Assembly: GCF_963665445.1 (NCBI RefSeq)
Contig: NZ_OY762276.1
Span: forward strand, 3,714,601-3,778,600
Source of the DNA: an uncultured Desulfobulbus sp.
GTDB taxonomy: Bacteria > Desulfobacterota > Desulfobulbia > Desulfobulbales > Desulfobulbaceae
Length of the DNA stretch: 64,000 nt
Reading direction: 5' to 3'
Made by a program: the position numbers and the translations under genes. The notes under the pieces were generated by a model. It did not search any database and had not been told where the DNA came from. It saw only the letters and a list, made by a program, of their open reading frames with translations. Of the stretch, positions 57,458 through 64,000 are shown in pieces (positions within the stretch are counted from its first letter, which is position 1; each line of letters begins with the position of its first letter).

Positions 57458-58912
57458 ATGGTCATTCAATCGGAACAACTGCTGGAGACGGTTCTTGACC
57501 TGGAACGCTCGCGCCAGCGGGAACGGGAAATTCGCCTTGAAGCGGAAGCCCTGCTCGAGGGGTTGCGGGGAATGAGCGGTACGCAGGAACAGGAAGACCT
57601 GTTCCAAGCCCTGATCCACGCCCTGCGCAATGTGATCGATTTTGAACAGGCATTCATTCTCCAGGCAAGAGCGGCAACAACAATGACAGTCCTGGCGACC
57701 ACCGCCCTGTCCATGAAAAACAGCCGATGGCAGATCGGTCCCGTTTTTGCCAAGGCGCTGCAGGGGAAGCCGGTGGCCACTTTTGATGTTTCGCAGGTTC
57801 CGGAATGGAAGGATCAACCGCCTGAAATAAGGACCAATACGCGATCCGCCCTGCACATCGGCCTCAAGGGCAGCGCCTGGGACACGATGTTGGTGGTCAC
57901 CCATTCGCACCCCAAACATTTCGGTCCCAGTCAGGTGAAAAAAGCCATGCGGTTCTCCCCTCTGGCCTCGCAGGCGATCCTCACCCTGGAATTACGAAAG
58001 GCCCTGCTGGAACGGGACAGATTCTATCAACTGTCCCTCGATGCCATGGCCATTTTCACCATGGACGGCACCATCATTCAGCACAATCAGGGCTGGTGTG
58101 ACAGTTTCAACGCGGATCGGCCGCCCGTGCATAACATTTTCGAGCTGACGCCCCCTGACGAGGGCGAGCAATGGCAACAGGTGATGGAAACGTTGCACGT
58201 TCGGGGTGGGAGCCGGGCCATCAAAACCCGACTCCGGGCAGGGGCCGGCGAGTATCACTGGTTCTCCTGCAGCATCGCGGTCTATCCCGATCAGATGCTC
58301 TACTATATCGTTGCCCGCGATATTACCGAGAGCGTCCTTTTCGAACAAAAACTGGCCTATCAGGCCGGTCACGATTCGCTCACCGGCCTGAGAAACCGGG
58401 CGGAATTCATGGACTATCTCAAAACCACCTTTTCCCGCTACAAAAACGATTCGGGCACCTGTTTCGCCCTGCTCTTTCTCGACCTCAACAAATTCAAAAC
58501 GATCAACGATACCCTGGGCCACGAAATTGGTGATGAGTTGCTCAAGGCCTTTGCCACAACCCTGCAGGAGGTGGTGCGCAGCGAGGACATCGTCTCCCGT
58601 TTCGGCGGCGACGAGTTCACGATCATTCTCAAAAAGATCCATTCAGTCGTCGATGCGGAAACCGTGGCCCACCGCATCCGCGAGAAATGTCAAATCCCCT
58701 ACGAGCTCAAGGGACACCGCGTTCAGGCCTCAACCAGCATCGGCATCGCGGTCAGCGCCCCGGATTTCCGTCACGAAGAGGAGATGATCCATGCAGCCGA
58801 CCTGGCCATGTATACCGCTAAAAAGGAGAAACTCCCGTTCTCCATCCACCACGGGCCGTTGCAGTGTGACCTCGTTGCCGGTCGGCAAGTGGTCAACAAC
58901 CTGGAGCGATAA
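57458..58912 (+). CDS. Diguanylate cyclase (GAF-PAS-GGDEF)
   Basis: A 484-residue soluble c-di-GMP synthase. N-terminal coiled-coil (about 6-35), a GAF-like domain (about 40-180), a PAS domain (about 190-310), then GGDEF (about 320-480) with the active-site FGGDEF at 382-387, catalytically complete, and an inhibitory RxxD site (R374-D377) at the canonical five residues before it, so product inhibition is expected. No membrane segment. It follows the FIST gene by 46 bp, probably in one transcript, so ligand sensing by FIST could control it. Confidence 0.93.
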   Translation: MVIQSEQLLETVLDLERSRQREREIRLEAEALLEGLRGMSGTQEQEDLFQALIHALRNVIDFEQAFILQARAATTMTVLATTALSMKNSRWQIGPVFAKALQGKPVATFDVSQVPEWKDQPPEIRTNTRSALHIGLKGSAWDTMLVVTHSHPKHFGPSQVKKAMRFSPLASQAILTLELRKALLERDRFYQLSLDAMAIFTMDGTIIQHNQGWCDSFNADRPPVHNIFELTPPDEGEQWQQVMETLHVRGGSRAIKTRLRAGAGEYHWFSCSIAVYPDQMLYYIVARDITESVLFEQKLAYQAGHDSLTGLRNRAEFMDYLKTTFSRYKNDSGTCFALLFLDLNKFKTINDTLGHEIGDELLKAFATTLQEVVRSEDIVSRFGGDEFTIILKKIHSVVDAETVAHRIREKCQIPYELKGHRVQASTSIGIAVSAPDFRHEEEMIHAADLAMYTAKKEKLPFSIHHGPLQCDLVAGRQVVNNLER

Positions 58913-58947
58913 TAATCATTCACCCAGGCCATACCGGCGAAACAGAC

Positions 58948-59502
58948 CTACGGCCGTTCAATCCGCACCCAGGTCTTCCGCCGCCCCCACTGGCGGGCAT
59001 CCTCGTGGGAGTCGAAGTAGAGGTCAATACGGTTGGGCCCCTTGATCGCCCCGCCCCGATCCTCGACCCGGCCCCAACCATAGCCCTCCACGTACATCCT
59101 CGTACCGAACGGATAATACTTGGTATCCGCGGCAATGGTCCCATCCTCCTGGAACCAGGACCAGGGGAGCATGCGCACCGGCAGCATCCAGGGGCGAAAG
59201 AGGGTGTCCCAGGAAAACAGCCCTTCCTCCGGTTCGTGCGGATCGGTCCCCATGGCGGTCAGCCCGAGATACGGGCGCCCGGCATTGGATCCGGAACTGA
59301 CATAGCGGTTCCAAAAATCGAGTTTGAGATAGGCCCAGCTCCCGCGCTCCCAACCGCAACAGAGCGAGCAACCGCAGTAGGCGGTGGTTTCCATCATTCT
59401 GCCGACGGGCTGCCGGGCGCATCCGCCAAGCAGCATAAGCGAGCCCCACAACACAAGGCTACAGATCACAGCAAGCAATGAGGGAAGGGTTCGTTTATTC
59501 AT
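58948..59502 (-). CDS. 3D-domain lipoprotein
   Basis: A 184-residue lipoprotein. From the ATG at 59500-59502 a lipoprotein signal ends at LMLLGGC (Cys 28). The rest is a 3D (three-Asp) domain like the C-terminus of MltA: MMETTAYCGCSLCCGW, LGLTAMGTDPHEP, YPFGTRMYVEGYGWGRVEDRGGAIKGPN and RIDLYFDSHEDA. The three Asp residues are present, so peptidoglycan cleavage is likely, as in the stationary-phase/Rpf-like and MltA families. A cysteine-rich CGCSLCCGW stretch is unusual. The start at 59538 would put the lipobox Cys at residue 40, too far. Confidence 0.85.
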   Translation of the reverse strand: MNKRTLPSLLAVICSLVLWGSLMLLGGCARQPVGRMMETTAYCGCSLCCGWERGSWAYLKLDFWNRYVSSGSNAGRPYLGLTAMGTDPHEPEEGLFSWDTLFRPWMLPVRMLPWSWFQEDGTIAADTKYYPFGTRMYVEGYGWGRVEDRGGAIKGPNRIDLYFDSHEDARQWGRRKTWVRIERP

Positions 59503-59711
59503 AACCTGTTTGTCCCATCTCCACACGTTGATCTTCATCGGGGGTTAAATCCTTATAACCATTTAACAAGACGAGAAAAAATAGAACAAGTATTTTCCCC
59601 CTCGATGCAGCCGCTTGGCTCGCCCCGTGGGAGACGATGGCCGATCCGGAAAATTATGATTGCAGCGACAGGCGACAATCATTACCCTTGCGTCGAAGGC
59701 TTGAGAGGGGT

Positions 59712-59815
59712 ATTTGTCATTCTCGTACGATGCTTTGAGAATGACGTTTCGAGCTTCGTAACGTTCTGATTTCACACTACGTGACTACCAGTTTTCTGGC
59801 TTTTTGACGAGGCGG
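59712..59815 (-). repeat. Dispersed intergenic repeat B, copy 4
   Basis: Reads on the minus strand as GTCACGTAGTGTGAAATCAG-ACGTTACGAAGCTCGAAACGTCATTCTC-...-TACGAGAATGAC, matching 18325-18432 closely, with the inverted TCATTCTC/GAGAATGA pair intact. It occupies most of the gap between the 3D lipoprotein and the DUF1653 gene; I see nothing else there. Confidence 0.78.
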
Positions 59816-59847
59816 TCAACAATCACTTCCCCACTGATGCTGCAACC

Positions 59848-60090
59848 ATGAATGATCTTACCCCGCTGCCGACCTTGCCCTTGGGCCGTTATCGTCACTA
59901 CAAGGGCGGCGAATACGAGGTGCTGGGCGTTGTCCGCCACAGCGAAACCCTGGAGCCGCTGGTTCTCTATCGTCCACTGTACAACGCGACCGGCCTCTGG
60001 GTGCGCCCCTTTGCCATGTTCACAGAAAAGATCGAGATCAACGGCCGACGGCAGCGTCGCTTTGCCATGGTTGATGGCATTGCCCCCTAA
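59848..60090 (+). CDS. DUF1653 family protein
   Basis: An 80-residue protein with the DUF1653 signature GRYRHYKGGEYEVLGVVRHSETLEPLVLYRPLY and LWVRPFAMF. The family is widespread and small, with an SH3-like fold predicted, but no function is assigned. No clear ribosome-binding site is seen. It is 134 bp upstream of tex on the same strand. Confidence 0.92.
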   Translation: MNDLTPLPTLPLGRYRHYKGGEYEVLGVVRHSETLEPLVLYRPLYNATGLWVRPFAMFTEKIEINGRRQRRFAMVDGIAP

Positions 60091-60223
60091 CTGTTGCTAC
60101 GGATCTTTGCCCTGCTCGTCATAAACGGATTGTACTCAGCATTCCCTTTGAAATTTCGCCTTTTGACGATGCTCGCATGGTCGGCTCCAACTGCGAAAAT
60201 CCTCCCCTTGATTTCCAAGCCCC

Positions 60224-62347
60224 ATGACCAATCACGCCCACCGTATTGCCCGCAAGCTGCAGCTCACCCAGCAACAGGTGCAGACCGTTACCGACCTGCT
60301 CGACGATGGGGCCACCATCCCCTTTATCGCCCGCTATCGCAAGGAGACCACCGGTTCCCTTGACGAGGTGCAGCTCTCGGCCATCCGCGATCTCCAAGCC
60401 GAACTGGCGGAGCTCGACAGACGCCGTTCCTCGATTTTGAGCTCCCTTGAAGAACGCGACCTGCTGAGCACGGAGCTGCATGCCGCCGTCACCGCGGCAC
60501 CGGACCTGGCGACCCTGGAGGATCTTTACCTGCCCTTTCGCCCCAAGCGGCGGACCCGGGCGCAAAAGGCCAGAGAGCGCGGCCTGGAGCCGCTGGCCCA
60601 ACTTCTTTTCAGCCAAAAGGGTGGGGGCATAGATCCGGCCCCGTTTGTCAACGCCGAGCTGGAGGTGAACAACGCGGAGGAGGCCCTGGCCGGTGCCCGC
60701 GATATCATCGCCGAATGGGTCAGCGAACATGCGGAGTTGCGCTCCCGGATGCGGGCCCTCTTTCAGCGCAAGGCCCTGGTCCGCGCCAAAGTTGCCAAGG
60801 GAAAGGAGGAGGAAGGCTGTAAATTCCGTGACTATTTTGATTGGCAGGAACCGGTGGCAAAACTCGCCGGACACAGACTGCTGGCCATGTTGCGCGGTGA
60901 GCAGGAGAAGGTGCTCGGCTTGAGTTTTCTGCCGCCGGAGAATGAAGCGCTGGAAATTCTCTGCCGCCAGACCGTGCGCAGCAGCGACCTGAGCGGGCAG
61001 CAGGTCCGCCTGGCGGTGGAGGACAGCTATAAACGGTTGCTGGCCCCATCGCTTGAAAACGAACTGCGCGCAAACCTCAAGGAGCAGGCCGATCTGGAGG
61101 CGATTGCCGTCTTTGCCGACAACCTGCGCCAGTTGCTGCTGGCTGCACCGCTTGGCGCCAAACGAACCCTAGCGCTCGATCCCGGATTCCGCACCGGTGC
61201 CAAACTGGTCTGCCTGGACCGGCAGGGACAACTCCTCCACCACACCACCATTTACCCGACCCTGTCGGCCAAACAGCAGCAGGAGGCCGGCCAGACGGTG
61301 CTTGCGCTCTGCAACCGCTTCCAGATCGAGGCCATCGCCATCGGCAACGGGACCGCCGGCCGGGAAACCGAGGCCTTTGTCCGTGCCCTGGAGCTGCCGT
61401 CAGGGACGATCGTCACCATGGTCGACGAGAGCGGCGCCTCGATCTACTCGGCCTCCGAGGTGGCACGGCGGGAATTTCCCGAGCACGATCTCACCGTCCG
61501 CGGCGCGGTCTCCATCGGCCGCCGCCTGCAGGACCCCCTGGCGGAACTGGTCAAGCTCGACCCCAAGGCCATCGGTGTCGGCCAGTACCAGCACGATGTC
61601 AACCAGAAGGCGCTCAAACAGGGGTTAGACGACGTGGTTATCAGCTGCGTCAACCGGGTGGGCGTCGAGGTCAACAGCGCCAGCCCGGAGCTGCTCACCT
61701 TCGTCTCCGGCCTGGGCGAAACCCTCGCCACCAATATCATTGCCTTTCGCCGCGAGCACGGCCCCTTCACCGACCGTAAACAGTTCCTCAAGGTGCCGCG
61801 CCTGGGCAAGAAGGCCTTTGAACAGTGCGCCGGATTTCTCCGCATCCACGACGGGACCAATCCCCTGGACCGCTCCGGCGTCCATCCGGAACGCTATGCC
61901 CTTGTCGCCCGGATGGCCCAGGATTGCGGCTGCAGTGTGGCGGAACTGATGGAGGCCCCTTCCCGCAGACAACAGATCAGGCTCGAGCGGTACCTGTTGG
62001 GCGATGTCGGCCTGCCGACCCTGGAAGATATCCTGCTGGAGCTGGGCAAGCCAGGCCGTGATCCACGCCAGCGGTTCGAGGCCTTTGCCTTTGCCGAGGG
62101 TATCGAAAAGATGGAAGATCTGTCAGAGGGGATGTGGCTGCCAGGCATCGTCACCAATGTCACCAAATTTGGGGCCTTTGTCGATATCGGGGTGCATCAG
62201 GACGGCCTGATCCATATCAGCCAGCTTGCCGACCGATTTGTCAAAGACCCGGCCGAGGTGGTCAGGGTGCGGCAGCAGGTCCGGGTGCGGGTTTTGAGCG
62301 TGGATGCGGCGCGCAGGCGGATTGCCCTGTCCCTGCGCGACGTGTGA
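60224..62347 (+). CDS. tex: Tex family RNA-binding transcription accessory protein
   Basis: A 707-residue protein related to Tex/Spt6: an N-terminal helical domain (TIPFIARYRKETTGSLDEVQL), a YqgF-like RNase-H fold (ALDPGFRTGAKLVCLD, IAIGNGTAGRETEAF), helix-hairpin-helix (SGLGETLATNIIAFR...LKVPRLGKKAFEQCAGFLRI) and a C-terminal S1 domain (GIVTNVTKFGAFVDIGVHQDGLIHISQL). It is a nucleic-acid-binding factor associated with transcription; its exact role is not settled. The ATG at 60224 has no strong ribosome-binding site. Confidence 0.95.
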   Translation: MTNHAHRIARKLQLTQQQVQTVTDLLDDGATIPFIARYRKETTGSLDEVQLSAIRDLQAELAELDRRRSSILSSLEERDLLSTELHAAVTAAPDLATLEDLYLPFRPKRRTRAQKARERGLEPLAQLLFSQKGGGIDPAPFVNAELEVNNAEEALAGARDIIAEWVSEHAELRSRMRALFQRKALVRAKVAKGKEEEGCKFRDYFDWQEPVAKLAGHRLLAMLRGEQEKVLGLSFLPPENEALEILCRQTVRSSDLSGQQVRLAVEDSYKRLLAPSLENELRANLKEQADLEAIAVFADNLRQLLLAAPLGAKRTLALDPGFRTGAKLVCLDRQGQLLHHTTIYPTLSAKQQQEAGQTVLALCNRFQIEAIAIGNGTAGRETEAFVRALELPSGTIVTMVDESGASIYSASEVARREFPEHDLTVRGAVSIGRRLQDPLAELVKLDPKAIGVGQYQHDVNQKALKQGLDDVVISCVNRVGVEVNSASPELLTFVSGLGETLATNIIAFRREHGPFTDRKQFLKVPRLGKKAFEQCAGFLRIHDGTNPLDRSGVHPERYALVARMAQDCGCSVAELMEAPSRRQQIRLERYLLGDVGLPTLEDILLELGKPGRDPRQRFEAFAFAEGIEKMEDLSEGMWLPGIVTNVTKFGAFVDIGVHQDGLIHISQLADRFVKDPAEVVRVRQQVRVRVLSVDAARRRIALSLRDV

Positions 62348-62368
62348 GGTAGAGTTTACGCGGAAAAT

Positions 62369-62956
62369 CTACTTCGCAAAACGAAACGAGGCCAACAGGG
62401 CCTCAACAGATCGCTGCCAGACCTGGTAATTTTTCTCGGCCTGCTGCGGACTGTCGCCCTTTCCACTGCAGCTCAGCGACCAGGTCAGCCCAGGGGTGGC
62501 CGTCATGACAATCTGGCCTGCGAGATACTCGTCAAAGCCCAGGCGCATTCGATAACGGGCCACATGGGTCGGCCGCGAGCCGAGCCTTCCGGTCGAGGCA
62601 GCCGTGACCTGCAGCTGCTCGCCTTCTTGCCCCAGCACCTCCTGCATCTCGGCAACGGTCGGCGGTTCGAGAAAGATCTGGTCGATCTCGCTCTGCTTGG
62701 CATTGACCGCGTGCGGGTACTCCTTGACGATCACCGCACACTCGGCGGCAGGACCGTTTCCCGGGGCGACAATTTTCACCCGCATGTTGCGGACCGCGCT
62801 ATGAGCAAAAACCCAGGTCGCCGGATACTGAAAACTGAAACCGTATTGGCTGTTGCTGTAGCGGGCCGTTTTTTCCGCCGCAGCCACATTCCCCATCCAG
62901 ACCGCAACCAGCCACATGGCCAGACAAATGCGCAGCAAATAATGCAATGACGACAT
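62369..62956 (-). CDS. Exported PsbP-like protein of unknown function
   Basis: A 195-residue protein with a signal peptide (cleavage near GNVAAA) and a SQYGFSFQYPATWVF start typical of PsbP/DcrB-like (DUF1795-type) small periplasmic domains. Residues 30-190 look like one such domain (AAECAVIVKEYP, GQIVMTATPGLTWSLSCSG). It may bind a small ligand or protein, but nothing more specific can be said. It is convergent with tex, and its start is preceded by a modest GGACTGGATC. Confidence 0.7.
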   Translation of the reverse strand: MSSLHYLLRICLAMWLVAVWMGNVAAAEKTARYSNSQYGFSFQYPATWVFAHSAVRNMRVKIVAPGNGPAAECAVIVKEYPHAVNAKQSEIDQIFLEPPTVAEMQEVLGQEGEQLQVTAASTGRLGSRPTHVARYRMRLGFDEYLAGQIVMTATPGLTWSLSCSGKGDSPQQAEKNYQVWQRSVEALLASFRFAK

Positions 62957-63227
62957 GATCCAGTCCTCAACAAATCGAAAGTAACAGCGGACGCAGCCAG
63001 TAGACCGGCTTCATAAGCGGCGTCCTTTCAATACATACGGCTGCCCACTCTAGCACAGTGCTCGCCGTCTGCCAATCGCTCATCACGGCCGTCCAGCAAC
63101 CGCCTGTGTCTTCTTCGCTGGCGTCTTTTTTGCATTTTCAGTCAGTTACCGATTGACTTTACCCCTGAATTTATCAACTATGGAAGTTCGATACGCTTCT
63201 GTTTTCCACCACCGGAGGGTCCTTGCC

Positions 63228-63962
63228 ATGCGCACCATCCTGGCCGCTCTTGTCTTCCTCATCGTAACGACACTGCACACCTATGCCGCCGAGGTCGTCC
63301 GGCGTGATGTCATCTCAACCTCTGCCGGTGATCTGGAACTGTTCTTTATCGGTCATTCCTCGCTGATCATGACCTACCATGGCAAGGTGATTCACTTCGA
63401 CCCCTACGGCAAGGTCGGCAACTACGCCACCTTGCCCCGGGCCGACCTGATTTTCATCACTCACAATCATGTGGACCACTTCGATCTCGAGGCCCTGCAG
63501 AAAATACGCAAACCCGGCACGGTCATCATAGAGCCGCCCATCTGCGCCGAAGACGTGCCGGATGGCTGGATCATGACCAACGGCGAGCGCCTGCGCATTT
63601 GGGACCTCCGTGTGCAGGCAACACCGGCCTACAACATCCTCCGCCACCGCGAGGACGGCAATCTCTACCACGCCCCAGGAGTGGGTAACGGCTATGTGAT
63701 CACCTTTGCCAACCGCCGGATCTTTGTTGCCGGAGATACCGAGAATATCCCAGAGATCAAGGCACTGAAAAATATCTACTGCGCCTTTCTGCCGATGAGT
63801 CCGGACTCGACCATGACCCCGGAGATGGTGGCCGACGTGGCCCGGGCGATCAAGCCCAAGATCCTCTACCCGTACCACTACAAGGATACCGATCCCGAGC
63901 AACTGGTAACCCTGCTCAAGGATATACCGGAGATCGAGGTGCGGATTCGCCCCTTACGATAA
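63228..63962 (+). CDS. Exported metallo-beta-lactamase-fold hydrolase (UlaG-like)
   Basis: A 244-residue metal-dependent hydrolase. The ATG at 63228 is eight bases after GGAGGG and gives a signal peptide (MRTILAALVFLIVTTLHTYA); the frame upstream is unsupported. The metal site THNHVDHFD (HxHxDH) is present, with the GDTENIPE and YPYHYKDTDPEQ positions of the UlaG-like/MBL-fold group. The export signal sets it apart from cytoplasmic UlaG. Substrate unknown. It is the last complete gene; 38 bases follow its stop. Confidence 0.85.
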   Translation: MRTILAALVFLIVTTLHTYAAEVVRRDVISTSAGDLELFFIGHSSLIMTYHGKVIHFDPYGKVGNYATLPRADLIFITHNHVDHFDLEALQKIRKPGTVIIEPPICAEDVPDGWIMTNGERLRIWDLRVQATPAYNILRHREDGNLYHAPGVGNGYVITFANRRIFVAGDTENIPEIKALKNIYCAFLPMSPDSTMTPEMVADVARAIKPKILYPYHYKDTDPEQLVTLLKDIPEIEVRIRPLR

Positions 63963-64000
63963 TACAATCCCCCGTCAACACCTTACATGACCACGCGAAA

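Noticed and set aside
59563..59775. 70-codon minus-strand frame with SERYEARNV
   Set aside because: It translates through repeat B and has no other support; the similar frame at 41579-41791 is likewise repeat-derived.

Overview
The window looks like a chromosomal segment of a Gram-negative, anaerobic, GC-rich member of the Desulfobacterota, most likely Desulfobulbales. The inference rests on an LptD outer-membrane assembly protein, a 2-oxoacid:ferredoxin oxidoreductase operon linked to a GltD-like flavoprotein, a NifA-type activator, a DVU0298-family HEAT protein, several large hybrid sensor kinases, and intergenic repeats whose chance reading frames give '...NECEGS...' and '...SERYEARNV...' peptides. 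No marker gene fixes the genus, so the placement is an inference. I see no CRISPR array, complete insertion sequence, prophage or rRNA operon.

Layout. (1) 0.3-5.0 kb, minus strand: three translationally coupled genes for a ferredoxin-linked 2-oxoacid oxidoreductase and an NAD(P)/FAD/Fe-S partner. (2) 5.2-8.6 kb, plus strand: an orphan periplasmic binding protein followed by a Cache-HAMP hybrid kinase, then a convergent nifA. (3) 10.9-20.8 kb: exonuclease-domain protein, glucokinase with a YgjV-like membrane protein and a NYN/cold-shock fusion, guaBA, a Sua5/YciO protein, an IHF/HU protein and rpsA. (4) 21-30.7 kb: Zn-ribbon/pseudo-receiver protein, PilT, IlvD, a cold-shock protein, GlyQ (no GlyS nearby), UvrA, SecB. 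(5) 30.8-36.7 kb: Kelch protein, FabB, SDR, ferritin, HEAT protein, a carbon-nitrogen hydrolase fused to a degenerate nucleotidyltransferase-like domain, and a copper-chaperone-like protein. (6) 37-46.1 kb: RND pump, a small exported protein, and a second binding-protein/hybrid-kinase pair. (7) 46.1-54.6 kb: MltA-DHH-LptD operon, radical SAM protein, RNase E/G with a long N-terminal tail, tRNA-Arg. (8) 54.6-64 kb: a gene-poor stretch after the tRNA, a receiver protein with a CxxC/CxxC tail, a FIST + GGDEF pair, a 3D-domain lipoprotein, DUF1653, Tex, a PsbP-like exported protein and an exported metallo-beta-lactamase-fold protein.

How the genes fit together. Most are housekeeping (purine synthesis, translation, DNA repair, envelope). 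The signalling content is high: two loci pair a lone periplasmic binding protein with a hybrid kinase and have no permease or ATPase, and one locus pairs a FIST sensor with a GAF-PAS-GGDEF cyclase. The most unusual items are the carbon-nitrogen hydrolase fusion (35356-36498), the NYN-cold-shock fusion (13108-13884), two dispersed repeat families (A: three copies; B: four copies, some partial), and a terminator-like hairpin in the presumed guaB leader. I found no obvious new defence or mobile system. Many long open frames antisense to real genes exist and were rejected as consequences of high-GC codon bias.
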